A stretch of DNA of 31,112 bases, taken from assembly GCA_050945755.1 (NCBI GenBank), contig JBMNTN010000021.1, forward strand, positions 1 to 31,112, given 5' to 3'. The notes beneath the pieces were generated by a model that had not been told where the DNA came from, made no database searches, and saw only the letters and a program-made list of their open reading frames with translations. Shown here one piece after another: positions 23,999 through 31,112 of the stretch (its first letter is position 1; the number at the start of each line of letters is the position of its first letter). The position numbers and the translations under genes were made by a program. The DNA comes from JAQVXR01 sp050945755 (GTDB lineage Bacteria; Bacillota; Dehalobacteriia; Dehalobacteriales; Dehalobacteriaceae).

Positions 23999-24634
23999 TC
24001 ACCTATGCTTTCCGAGTAAATGGTCCAATAATACTTTTACCTCTTGAAATACCCGGTCTTTACTTTCATCGGCTCTAATTATTTTAATTCTTTGGGGGTA
24101 TTTTTCCGCCAGGTATAAATAACCCTGGCGTACCCGCCGATGAAAATCAACCGTTTCCTGTTCTAGGCGATCTTTTGAACAATGGCGTAAATCCTTTATT
24201 CGGTTCAGTCCCACCTCAGGACTTATATCCAGTAAAACAGTTAAATCGGGTAATAATCCGCCGGTTGCCACTTTGTTGACCATATCTAAAAGATCCAAGT
24301 TTAAATTTCGGCCAAATCCTTGATAAGCAATAGTTGAATCAATAAACCGATCACAAATTACAAATTTACCCTGGGCTAATGCAGGTTTAATCAGCTCTTC
24401 TACATGCTGAGCTCGTGACGCTGCATATAATAAAACTTCTGTCCTGTCGGTTATTTTTTTATTTAGAGGATCTAATAAGAGTTTACGGATTTTTTCGGCT
24501 GTATCCGTTCCACCAGGTTCCCTGGTAGCAACTATATCATATCCCGCTCTAGAAAGATACTCCGCTAGTAACCTGACCTGAGTTGACTTTCCGGAACCGT
24601 CCGGACCCTCAAAAGAAATAAATTTCCCTGTCAT
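23999..24634 (-). CDS. tmk: Thymidylate kinase
   Basis: 211 aa. Phosphorylates dTMP to dTDP for DNA synthesis. P-loop GPDGSGKS (residues 10-17), the substrate motif ATREPGGTD, and CDRFIDSTIAYQG are all visible. The ATG overlaps the decarboxylase stop codon by 3 bases, so translation is coupled. Confidence 0.98.
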   Translation of the reverse strand: MTGKFISFEGPDGSGKSTQVRLLAEYLSRAGYDIVATREPGGTDTAEKIRKLLLDPLNKKITDRTEVLLYAASRAQHVEELIKPALAQGKFVICDRFIDSTIAYQGFGRNLNLDLLDMVNKVATGGLLPDLTVLLDISPEVGLNRIKDLRHCSKDRLEQETVDFHRRVRQGYLYLAEKYPQRIKIIRADESKDRVFQEVKVLLDHLLGKHR

Positions 24635-26106
24635 GCATCAATCACCTGCCACATCTCATTAGCACTATCCCTTAACCCCTGAATCCAACCACCTAATGCT
24701 AAGGTCAGCTTGGTTATTTCTACAATTTCTTCGGTTATTACTTCCCCGGGAACTACCAGAGGAATCCCCGGCGGATATGGACAAACATATTCTGCTGATA
24801 TCTCCCCCACAGCATCATTAAATGCCACATTTCTTTTTGGCAACTTTACTGCTTCTCCTGGCAGCACCATCATCTGAGGAATCGGAGGGTAAGGAAAGTT
24901 TTCCCTAATTTTATCTTTTTGGCCCCAATACCTTCCTGACAAATCTTTAAGCGCCGATAACAAACAACCAACCGTTTCCCGAGTATCTCCGATAGTTACC
25001 ATTAAAGTAACAGCAGTAAATTCAGCCATTTCCGGTTCGATTTTATATCTTTCCCTCAGTTCAGAAGCAAGTTGAAAGCCATTAAGCCCCATTTCCCTGG
25101 CACTTACTACTAATTTAGTCGGATCTAGGTTCCTTACGACAGAATAATCTAGTAACAATTCTCTATTTAAACAAGTAATTCCTTTGATATTTTTTACTTC
25201 TTTACGAAAATAACGGGTCAGTTCCAGCACCCTGTCCATTATTTCAGTGCCGTTCACAGCCCAATTCCGGCGGGCCTCGTCCAAAGAAGCCATCAATAAA
25301 TAGGACGGACTGGTGGACTGAAGCGCCATCAGGTAATCTTCTATATTTATTCTTTTGTCTTTTAAGAGCAGCATTCCGGACTGAGTCAAAGCCCCCATTG
25401 TTTTATGCCACCCCTGAACTGCCAAGGCAGCACCACAGGACATGGCGGTTTCCGATAATCCCGGCGAAAATTTAAAGTGGGCGCCGTGGGCCTCATCCAC
25501 TACCACCGGCACATTGTTGCAGCAGGCAGTATCCACGATCCTGCTCAAATCAGAAGTAAGGCCATGATAGGTGGGATGCACCATTACCAGGCATTGTGCA
25601 TCCTTATTGGCCTGTAGTACTGCCGTCACATGATCATGTTCTACCCCCAAGGGAATTCCCCATTCCGGAGATATTTTGGAACCTATATATACCGGTTTAG
25701 CGCCGGAGAGCACTATCCCGCTGTAAACAGAACGGTGGGCATGTCTGGGGATAATAATTTTTTCCCCTTTGCGGCATAGTGCCAAGATACTTGCCAAAAT
25801 GCCTCCGGTTGCCCCGTTTACCAAAAAAAAGGCCGCCTCGCTTCCCATTAACGATGCAGCCAGTTCCTGCGCGGATTTAATCACGCCATGGGGGTTATGA
25901 AGATCATCAAGTCCCTCCACTTCTGTCAAGTCCAGGGCAAGAGATCCTCCCGTAATTTTTCGCCACCTATCAGTTACTCCAGCCCCGCCCTTGTGACCGG
26001 GCATATGGAAAGGAAGATAATTGGCATTAATACGATGACAAATCGCTTCCACCAATGGCGCTAGATCTTGACCGTTATTGAGCATATAGCTTACCTGCCT
26101 AATCAT
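24631..26106 (-). CDS. PLP-dependent Orn/Lys/Arg decarboxylase family protein (YaaO-like)
   Basis: 491-aa fold-type I PLP enzyme. Seen from the chosen start: FHMPGHKGG (34-41), D204 and H207 in VVDEAHGAHF, and the Schiff-base lysine K235 in QGWHKTMGALTQ, then the C-terminal domain with ISAEYVCPYPPGIPL. The family makes polyamines by decarboxylating lysine or arginine; the substrate cannot be told here, and B. subtilis YaaO is itself of uncertain specificity. The ATG at 26106 follows AAGGTG; an upstream extension would run into the csfB region and has no ribosome site. It holds the YaaO position between csfB and tmk. Confidence 0.9.
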   Translation of the reverse strand: MIRQVSYMLNNGQDLAPLVEAICHRINANYLPFHMPGHKGGAGVTDRWRKITGGSLALDLTEVEGLDDLHNPHGVIKSAQELAASLMGSEAAFFLVNGATGGILASILALCRKGEKIIIPRHAHRSVYSGIVLSGAKPVYIGSKISPEWGIPLGVEHDHVTAVLQANKDAQCLVMVHPTYHGLTSDLSRIVDTACCNNVPVVVDEAHGAHFKFSPGLSETAMSCGAALAVQGWHKTMGALTQSGMLLLKDKRINIEDYLMALQSTSPSYLLMASLDEARRNWAVNGTEIMDRVLELTRYFRKEVKNIKGITCLNRELLLDYSVVRNLDPTKLVVSAREMGLNGFQLASELRERYKIEPEMAEFTAVTLMVTIGDTRETVGCLLSALKDLSGRYWGQKDKIRENFPYPPIPQMMVLPGEAVKLPKRNVAFNDAVGEISAEYVCPYPPGIPLVVPGEVITEEIVEITKLTLALGGWIQGLRDSANEMWQVIDA

Positions 26107-26188
26107 TAATTCACCTTCATTATAACAAAAATCCCTCCTCAAATCACACTTTATGGTTTTAGGAAGGATTATCATTTTTTTCTCAAGT

Positions 26189-26398
26189 TTAAGATGAATT
26201 CTGCTGTTTGTTATCAACCCATATTTCTTTTAGGCGTTCCTTTATTAACGGATAGCATATATCGTCCATTTCCATTTCGGTAATTACTTGTTCACATCGG
26301 GAGCACATAAATTTTCCCTTAATAAAAACTCCCTGCATCAATCGAAAATGAGCTGCCGTACCACACACCAAACAAGTCGCCCAACTCTTTGAATTCAT
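26189..26398 (-). CDS. csfB: Anti-sigma-G factor Gin (CsfB)
   Basis: 69 aa, correct for the family. Gin/CsfB binds sigma-G (and sigma-E) to prevent premature late-forespore activity. The zinc cysteines C9, C12 (CLVCG), C32 and C35 (CSRC) are all there, followed by an amphipathic helix with PLIKERLKEIW. GGGTGAG stands before the ATG. It lies between the rRNA-linked region and the yaaO-like gene, as in B. subtilis, where rrnA precedes csfB. Confidence 0.9.
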   Translation of the reverse strand: MNSKSWATCLVCGTAAHFRLMQGVFIKGKFMCSRCEQVITEMEMDDICYPLIKERLKEIWVDNKQQNSS

Positions 26399-26500
26399 TA
26401 TCTCACCCGCCTTATCCTAGATGTCAGTATGGACAAATATTGTTAATCTTAATCTTTATCTATAATACTTTGCAGAAAGCAAGGCAGGTGCATGGGCAAA

Positions 26501-27283
26501 TTATTTTTTTCTCTGAATGCCATTAAAGTCTATGTAATAATCCCCTTTTAAAAGCAGTTCCGAGATGGGCACAACCTTATACCCCTGTTCTTCTAATTTT
26601 GTTAGCAAAGGGTCAAGCGCATCATGGGTATATTTCCCCGCATTATGAAATAATACAATATCACCCGGATCAATTTTCGAAAGTACTCTGTTTTGGATTT
26701 CTTGAGACGAAAGATCCTTCCAATCGAGGCTGTCAACACTCCATTGAATGGTCTTAAAACCCAACCTGTCTACAGTTTTGATTACATTGTTATTGTAGTC
26801 TCCATAAGGAGGTCGAAAAAGTACCGGCTTTTGCCCCGTAATACTTTCAATCATCTGATAATTGTCTTTTAACTCTTTTTCCATCTGAGCTTCCGATAGC
26901 TGAGTAAAATGTGGATGACTTGTTGAGTGCATCCCAATTTCATGACCGCGCTCAGCAATCATTTTGGCAACGTCGGGATATTTATCTAACCAAATATTCA
27001 CCAGGAAAAATGTTGTTTTTACCTGATGTTCGTCCAGAATATCTAAAATTTTTGGCGTATATTCAGCCCCCCAGGTAGCATCAAAACTAATCGCAATCTT
27101 TTTTTCCGGCACATCAACTTGATAGATGGGAAGCAATTTAACTGTTTTTACCACTTTGCTGACCAGGTAATTACCTCCCCAAATCTGTCCAGGGGCAAGA
27201 AACATTCCAAGCATTATAGCTATAACTACTGCTCCCATCAACCATTTGTATTTACGCCGGCCCCGCATGTCGATAACAATCAA
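26501..27283 (-). CDS. PdaB-like polysaccharide deacetylase
   Basis: 260 aa. One N-terminal membrane anchor or signal peptide (about residues 15-36), then a NodB-type CE4 domain. Motifs: ISFDATWGAEYTP (first aspartate), HEIGMHSTSHPHF (metal histidines), LFRPPYGDYN, and the late DIVLFHN. The layout resembles PdaB/YbaN, needed for late spore cortex maintenance; a cortex role is inferred. TTG at 27281-27283 is chosen because GGAGG is 8 bases upstream, while ATGs at 27301 and 27268 lack one. Not part of the B. subtilis csfB region; here it stands between the 5S remnant/terminator and csfB. Confidence 0.85.
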   Translation of the reverse strand: MIVIDMRGRRKYKWLMGAVVIAIMLGMFLAPGQIWGGNYLVSKVVKTVKLLPIYQVDVPEKKIAISFDATWGAEYTPKILDILDEHQVKTTFFLVNIWLDKYPDVAKMIAERGHEIGMHSTSHPHFTQLSEAQMEKELKDNYQMIESITGQKPVLFRPPYGDYNNNVIKTVDRLGFKTIQWSVDSLDWKDLSSQEIQNRVLSKIDPGDIVLFHNAGKYTHDALDPLLTKLEEQGYKVVPISELLLKGDYYIDFNGIQRKK

Positions 27284-27330
27284 TATTTTCACCTCCGCCA
27301 TGGGTTTGGTAATATCTATTCAGAGGTGGT

Positions 27331-27384
27331 AAAAAAAAGTATAGGACCAACCTGAAGAAATAAATTCTTTCGGCTGACCCTATA
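27331..27384 (-). terminator. Terminator after thiD / 5S fragment
   Basis: Minus strand: TATAGGGTCAGCC pairs with GGTTGGTCCTATA over 13 positions with three G-U pairs, followed by eight T (27331-27338). The G-U pairs make it work only in this direction. It lies just past the 5S remnant and may be the original end of an rRNA operon now used by thi genes. Confidence 0.85.
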
Positions 27385-27396
27385 TAAAAAATTAAA

Positions 27397-27445
27397 TCCG
27401 GATAAGATCTACCCTCCCGGGGAGTTGTGTCCCAAGTGGTCTGCC
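27397..27445 (-). pseudogene. 5S rRNA 3'-end fragment
   Basis: On the plus strand GATCTACCCTCCCGGGGA and GTCCCAAGT match the 3' portion of the 5S gene at the right edge (GACCTACCCTCCCAGGGA, GTCCCAAGT) with substitutions and one gap across about 45 bases. Same orientation as the intact gene. The 5' half of a 5S gene is missing; the next bases are the thiD stop codon (27446-27448). The low identity outside the two blocks suggests decay or a different donor. Confidence 0.8.
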
Positions 27446-28225
27446 TTATAAATTACAGCAGTGATTAAGGGGTCCGCTTCCTTTTCCTAGATCAAGATCA
27501 GCGTTTAAAGCACATGTTATATATGCTTTCGCCTTTTTTACGCTCTCTTTAATACTGTAACCGCCGGCAATATTGCATGCAATGGCCGATGACAGTGTGC
27601 AACCCGTGCCGTGTGTATTCTTATTATTGATCCTTGGGCAGTCAAACCATGTAGCTTTACCATGATGATAAAGCAAATCATCTGCAGTATCTGTCAAATG
27701 TCCGCCCTTAATTAAAATATATCCCTGATAATTTTCCCCGATTTTAGCTGCTGATTTTACCATATCATCTCTAGTATTGATTTTAAACCCGCAAAGGCAC
27801 TCTGCTTCCGGAATATTTGGGGTAATCACCGCGGCAATGGGCAAAAGCTTTGTTACTAATGCATTGATGGCACTATCGCTAAGAAGTTTGCTCCCACTTG
27901 TTGAAATCATCACAGGGTCAACAACAATATTTGCTGCCTGATATTCTTTTAGTTTATCGACAATTTTGCAGATGATATCCGTTGAGGAAACCATGCCAAT
28001 TTTTATGGCATCGGGAAAAATGTCTGTCATCACGCAATCAATCTGTTTTCCAACAAATTCTCCGTCTATTTCAACCACGCCATATACACCGGTTGTATTT
28101 TGTGCCGTTAATGCCGTGATTACACTCATCGCATACATTTTATGGGCGGTGATAGTTTTAATATCCGCCTGGATTCCTGCTCCGCCGCTACAGTCAGAGC
28201 CTGCTATTGTCAGTACCTTTTTCAA
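27446..28225 (-). CDS. thiD: Hydroxymethylpyrimidine (phosphate) kinase
   Basis: 259 aa. Phosphorylates HMP and HMP-P to HMP-PP for thiamine synthesis or salvage. Ribokinase-fold motifs: TIAGSDCSGGAGIQAD (N-terminal), VVDPVM, ITPNIPEAECL, ILIKGGH and the anion-hole DTHGTGCTLSSAI-type segment (here NTHGTGCTLSS). TTG start with GGAGG 8 bases upstream, overlapping the HAD gene stop by 3 bases. Last gene of the thi operon; its stop abuts a 5S fragment. Confidence 0.97.
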   Translation of the reverse strand: MKKVLTIAGSDCSGGAGIQADIKTITAHKMYAMSVITALTAQNTTGVYGVVEIDGEFVGKQIDCVMTDIFPDAIKIGMVSSTDIICKIVDKLKEYQAANIVVDPVMISTSGSKLLSDSAINALVTKLLPIAAVITPNIPEAECLCGFKINTRDDMVKSAAKIGENYQGYILIKGGHLTDTADDLLYHHGKATWFDCPRINNKNTHGTGCTLSSAIACNIAGGYSIKESVKKAKAYITCALNADLDLGKGSGPLNHCCNL

Positions 28226-28869
28226 TTAAAATCCTCCATTTCAGCAAAGGAATTAATATAACAATCACTGATCTTTTGTATTTCCCTTTTATCCTGTCGA
28301 GCCGAGATATCCTCAACTCCCACAACATAAAAACCGGCATTTTTAGCTGTTTTAACACAGTGGAGCGCATCTTCAAAGACCACTACCTCATGAGGGTTAC
28401 ACCCAAATCTTTCTGCCGCCAGAAGATAAATCTGAGGATTGTCCTTACCGCAGCCGGCTGTAGCGCATGTAATGATAAACTCAAAACAGTCCGCCACTCC
28501 AAGGCGAGTTAATACTTCCACCGCTATTGTATAATCAGTTGCAGTTACAATGCACATCCTCACATTTAGAGATTTCAATCTTTGCAGATACTCAAATGCA
28601 TATGGCTTTAGCAATACTCCGTCCCGATATTTTTTCTGAGCCAGGTTATTAATTATATCTATAATTTCATCTTCACTGACCGGCAACGAGAAGGCTCTCT
28701 TAAAATACTCTGCCGATTGTTTTAGACTCATCGTTTTAAGTATCTCCGCTAAATCCTGAGGAGGGGTAATACCATGTGATTTTAAAAATTCGTCACCGAT
28801 ATTATCCCATATTTTCATTGAGTCTAAGAGAGTACCATCTAAATCAAATATCGCATATCTTTTCATCAT
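28222..28869 (-). CDS. HAD-superfamily phosphatase in the thiamine operon
   Basis: 215-aa subclass IA (beta-phosphoglucomutase-like) HAD hydrolase. Motifs in order: DLDGTLLDS (nucleophile D and acid D), IVTATD, K in GCGKDNPQIY, and VVFEDALH. Helical cap domain between about residues 16 and 85. Its start overlaps the thiE stop and its stop overlaps the thiD start, so it is firmly in the operon. A phosphatase here could dephosphorylate TMP, HMP-P or HET-P; which one is not shown. Its place between thiE and thiD is compatible with dephosphorylating phosphorylated thiamine breakdown products, or TMP to thiamine. Confidence 0.85.
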   Translation of the reverse strand: MMKRYAIFDLDGTLLDSMKIWDNIGDEFLKSHGITPPQDLAEILKTMSLKQSAEYFKRAFSLPVSEDEIIDIINNLAQKKYRDGVLLKPYAFEYLQRLKSLNVRMCIVTATDYTIAVEVLTRLGVADCFEFIITCATAGCGKDNPQIYLLAAERFGCNPHEVVVFEDALHCVKTAKNAGFYVVGVEDISARQDKREIQKISDCYINSFAEMEDFN

Positions 28870-29504
28870 GCAAACAGCCCTTTTGCCAGCATATACAAAT
28901 CTGCCGTGGCTTTTGCTACATCCGGCTTGGCAAAAATAGCAGATACAACAGCCACACCGGCAATTCCGCTGCCCTTTAAATCAGAAATGTTGTTTTGATC
29001 AATTCCGCCAATGGCAACCACCGGAATCGATACACTGCTGCATATTTCCTTGATTGTTTCAAATGAAACCTGATTGGCATCAAGCTTGGTAGATGTACTA
29101 AACACCGCACCTACACCAAGATAATCTGCCCCGCTTTTTTCCGCCTGAACTGCCTGCTCCACCGTTTGCACAGACACACCGAGTATTTTATCCGGACCGA
29201 TGAGAGTACGTACATCTTTGGCCTTCATGTCACTTTGTCCCACATGGACACCATCAGCATTTACTTTTATGGCTACCTGAACATTATCATTTATCACGAA
29301 AGGAACCTGATATTTGTCGGTAACTTCTTTCATCTCTTCTGCTATTTTTACAAACTGATCAAAGGAAAGATCCTTTTCGCGCAGTTGAATAAAGGTTGCC
29401 CCCGCCTTAATGATCTTCTCTACCTGCACATGAAGTAAATTGCTTCCCAACCAAGACCTATCGGTTACTACATAAAGAAGCATAGATTCTTTATCGACTT
29501 TCAA
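28866..29504 (-). CDS. thiE: Thiamine-phosphate synthase
   Basis: 212 aa. Joins HMP-PP and HET-P to thiamine monophosphate. Motifs: LYVVTDR, IQLREKDL, FVINDNVQVA, ADGVHVGQSDM, YLGVGAVFSTSTK and VAIGGI. Starts at TTG (29504), overlapping the thiM end by 14 bp, with GGGGGGATC ahead; the internal ATG eight codons later is an alternative. Confidence 0.97.
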   Translation of the reverse strand: MKVDKESMLLYVVTDRSWLGSNLLHVQVEKIIKAGATFIQLREKDLSFDQFVKIAEEMKEVTDKYQVPFVINDNVQVAIKVNADGVHVGQSDMKAKDVRTLIGPDKILGVSVQTVEQAVQAEKSGADYLGVGAVFSTSTKLDANQVSFETIKEICSSVSIPVVAIGGIDQNNISDLKGSGIAGVAVVSAIFAKPDVAKATADLYMLAKGLFA

Positions 29505-30315
29505 TTTTGATCCCCCCGTTTAAAAGTTCGCTGTCAAGCTTGCTCATATAATCAATCAGGTAGGTTCTAAAGCTGGACGTACCTCTTTTTGTCTCTACTA
29601 CCTTGTTAAATGCCAGTTCCCCGCACAGTCCCATGGCACAAACTGCCGCCGCAGTGCTGTCTAAGATATGATCATAGTTTGCCCCGCAATAGGCACCGAT
29701 TACCGCTGTCAGCATGCAGCCTGACCCGGTGATCTGCGACATCATGGGATGGCCGTTTTTGATGATGTATGCCTTTTCCCCATCTGCCACAATATCTGTA
29801 GCCCCGGTGGTGGCAATAACCGCACCGGTTTTCAACGCCAGTTCTTGAGTAAAATTTATTACCTCTTCAAGATTATTTTCATTTACCGCGTCATTTTCAT
29901 CTGCATCAACACCTTTGGTTGATCCGCTTCCTGCATAGACTGTTTTAACTTCCGAGATATTTCCCCGAATCACAGAAAACTTCACTTCCTGAAGAAGTCT
30001 GAGTACTGTATCTGTTCTTAAAGCTGAAGCGCCTGTCCCCACCGGGTCTAAGATTACCGGATGATTAATCTCATTAGCCTTCTTCCCGGCTTTGATCATG
30101 GAATTAATCGTCCGTTCATTCAGTGTCCCAATATTAATGACAAGAGCATGACAAATTGATGTAATTTCTTCTACTTCGTTAATGTCGTCTGCCATGATGG
30201 GAGAACCGCCACAGGCCAGGATAATATTGGCGCAATCATTTACAGTCACGTAATTAGTAATACTGTGTACCAACGGCATTTTTTCTTTCACATTTACGAA
30301 AATTTTTTCAAACAT
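29491..30315 (-). CDS. thiM: Hydroxyethylthiazole kinase
   Basis: 274 aa. Phosphorylates salvaged hydroxyethylthiazole (HET). Motifs: PLVHSITNYVT, DCANIILACGGSPIMA, VINIGTL, PVILDPVGTGAS, VIRGNISEV, VIATTGATDIV and ITGSGCMLTAVIGAY. AGGGGGGTG precedes the ATG. With thiE and thiD but no thiC or thiG in the window, the operon serves salvage of HMP and HET. First intact gene after the TPP riboswitch. Confidence 0.97.
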   Translation of the reverse strand: MFEKIFVNVKEKMPLVHSITNYVTVNDCANIILACGGSPIMADDINEVEEITSICHALVINIGTLNERTINSMIKAGKKANEINHPVILDPVGTGASALRTDTVLRLLQEVKFSVIRGNISEVKTVYAGSGSTKGVDADENDAVNENNLEEVINFTQELALKTGAVIATTGATDIVADGEKAYIIKNGHPMMSQITGSGCMLTAVIGAYCGANYDHILDSTAAAVCAMGLCGELAFNKVVETKRGTSSFRTYLIDYMSKLDSELLNGGIKIESR

Positions 30316-30326
30316 CGTCTCACCCC

Positions 30327-30575
30327 CCTATTTATTAATATCCATAAAAAAACCCTAATCCCCAGCATCACAGGAAGTGTTACTCCAATAATTGAGTTAT
30401 CTGACATCAGCATCCGGTAACCAATGACACCTATTGCCTAGATCAAGATATTCTTTAAGTTAAGTAAAGACTTTCCATCCGCTTTCTTTACTTTTAAAAC
30501 ATAATAATCAGTATTGCTACACCCAAACCATAACAATGTCTGGCTAAAGCTTGTTGTTTTTATTGTGTTCTTTAT
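30327..30575 (-). pseudogene. cytX: Internally deleted cytX (HMP permease) remnant
   Basis: An 83-codon frame between the riboswitch terminator and thiM. AGGAG is 7 bases before an ATA where an ATG would be expected (30573-30575); the first residues read KNTIKTTSFSQTLLWFG, like CytX N-termini. The reading then jumps to TDYYVLKVKKADGK.. and, past a TAG stop (30438-30440), to AIGVIGYRMLMSDNSIIGVT and LPVML, like the end of NCS1/CytX permeases. The central transmembrane part of a ~400-residue permease is gone. cytX-thiM-thiE-thiD is a common TPP-riboswitch operon in clostridia. The assignment rests on recalled family sequence and was not aligned. Confidence 0.6.
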
Positions 30576-30617
30576 ATCACTGCTCCTTTTATTTTTCACT
30601 CCTTATATCTTTTATAT

Positions 30618-30757
30618 AAAAAAATGAGACACACCAAGCAGTGTATCCCATTAATATTTAACGCGCATTCCCTACGTTGGCATTATCCAAATCAGGTTCA
30701 AGGGTCGAAGCCACAATTAGCTTCCTCTCAGCCTGCATGCTGCAAGCTCCCCTGTAT
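30618..30757 (-). ncRNA. TPP riboswitch with terminator
   Basis: Minus strand: ACAGGGGAGC (near 30755), CTGAGAGG (30724-30731), ACCCTTGAACCTGAT (30691-30705), GGATAATGCCAACGTAGGGA (30669-30688), all conserved THI-box parts. Then GGGATACAC-TGCTTG-GTGTGTCTC (30625-30649) with seven T, a terminator. Thiamine pyrophosphate would turn the thi operon off by early termination. Confidence 0.95.
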
Positions 30758-30769
30758 TCAATTGCTTTA

Positions 30770-30798
30770 ATAATAAAATAGATCAAAACCAATGTCAA
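30770..30798 (-). promoter_or_regulatory. thi operon promoter
   Basis: TTGACA, 17-bp spacer, TATTAT on the minus strand, starting just ahead of the TPP aptamer. Confidence 0.85.
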
Positions 30799-30799
30799 C

Positions 30800-30980
30800 C
30801 AAAAAATACCCAATACATGGTGTGTTTAAACTTTTGGGTTTATTCACTTATATAAAAAATTCTTGGCTTGCACCCAAGCTAATGCGCATACGTATCAGAA
30901 TTTTTCGCATTATGTTTTATACAATGGGAGAAATTCCAGTCCTTTAGGGGAAACTTTAGTTGCCGTTATATTTTAAAGTC
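30800..30980. other. Non-coding gap between 5S terminator and thi promoter
   Basis: AT-rich DNA with no frame, riboswitch or tRNA that I can support. Confidence 0.4.
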
Positions 30981-30983
30981 AAA

Positions 30984-31005
30984 AAACACACCAAACGGTG
31001 TGTTT
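30984..31005 (-). terminator. rRNA operon terminator
   Basis: Minus strand AAACACACC-GTTT-GGTGTGTTT followed by TTTGAC, 12 bases after the 5S 3' end. Confidence 0.8.
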
Positions 31006-31017
31006 CTAAAAATTAGA

Positions 31018-31112
31018 TCCTGGCAACGACCTACCCTCCCAGGGACTCACGTCCCAAGTACTATCGGCGCTGGAGAGCTTAACTGCTGTGTTCGGAATGG
31101 GAACAGGTGTGG
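31018..31112 (-). rRNA. rrf: 5S ribosomal RNA, partial (5' end outside window)
   Basis: The minus strand reads CCACACCTGTTCCCATTCCG at the window edge, then AACACAGCAGTTAAGC, GCCGATAGTACTTGGG and GGGAGGGTAGGTCGTTGCCA near the 3' end, the core of a bacterial 5S rRNA. About the last 95 nt are present. It implies that an rrn operon lies to the right, transcribed toward the thi operon, matching the rrnA-csfB order of B. subtilis. Confidence 0.95.

Noticed and set aside
26107..26217. N-terminal extension of the decarboxylase upstream of 26106
   Set aside because: It would overlap csfB and has no ribosome site; AAGGTG precedes the ATG at 26106.
26399..26500. Sigma-F-type promoter for csfB
   Set aside because: GTATT near the right place, but no -10 with adequate match to the sigma-F consensus could be found.
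30848..30860. TATATAAAAAATT repeated near 27381 and near 30849, flanking the thi region
   Set aside because: Only 13 bases of AT-only sequence in an AT-rich background, not convincing as insertion-site duplication.
1..31112. CRISPR arrays, insertion sequences, prophage genes and tRNA genes
   Set aside because: No regular repeat-spacer pattern, no transposase or integrase, and no tRNA T-arm/acceptor pattern was seen by eye.

Overview
The window looks like chromosome of a spore-forming, low-to-mid GC Firmicute of class Clostridia, most like the Peptococcaceae/Desulfotomaculum group; I cannot fix the genus. Evidence: consensus sigma-A promoters, many TTG/GTG starts with strong Shine-Dalgarno sites, sporulation genes (yabG, csfB/gin, a SleB-type hydrolase, a PdaB-like deacetylase), a T-box and two riboswitches, and a right half whose order follows the Bacillus subtilis rrn-csfB-yaaO-tmk-holB-yaaT-yabA-yabB-yabC-abrB-metS-yabD-yabE-ksgA-yabG block. 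Layout, left to right. 1-4.75 kb is a nitrogen-assimilation cluster: glnA, an ANTAR-type antiterminator response regulator and gdhA. Each has its own promoter followed by a leader with an intrinsic terminator, and in each leader the 5' arm of the terminator overlaps a short hairpin GGGC-(6-nt loop with G at position 4)-GYCC. This is the signature expected of ANTAR-controlled antitermination and suggests one local regulon that includes the regulator itself. 4.75-9.6 kb is a mixed set: a YfcE-like phosphodiesterase, lgt, a C_GCAxxG_C_C protein, a small kinase-like protein with a sigma-K-like promoter, a membrane-anchored metallophosphoesterase and rubredoxin. 9.6-14.4 kb holds the spore protease gene yabG and a glycosyltransferase, divergent from facing sigma-K-like promoters, then a LysM/SleB cell-wall hydrolase, a NiCo (czcD) riboswitch driving a cation-efflux transporter, and a ykuK-like gene. 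14.4-26.4 kb is the conserved housekeeping block on the minus strand (rsmA, a yabE-like 3D/G5 protein, tatD, metG behind a Met T-box, then rsmI, trmN6-like, yabA, ricT, holB, tmk, a lysine-decarboxylase-type gene and csfB), with abrB divergent from metG. 26.5-27.3 kb is a PdaB-like deacetylase. 27.4-30.8 kb is a thiamine-salvage operon (TPP riboswitch, a decayed cytX remnant, thiM, thiE, a HAD phosphatase, thiD). It sits between an apparently normal 5S rRNA gene, cut by the window edge at 31112, and a diverged 5S 3'-end fragment that abuts the thiD stop codon. Most notable points: the three-leader ANTAR regulon; the thi operon lodged at the end of an rRNA operon with a 5S remnant behind it; the internally deleted cytX relic still lying between the riboswitch and thiM; and sigma-K-like promoters in front of a kinase-like gene and a glycosyltransferase of unknown role.
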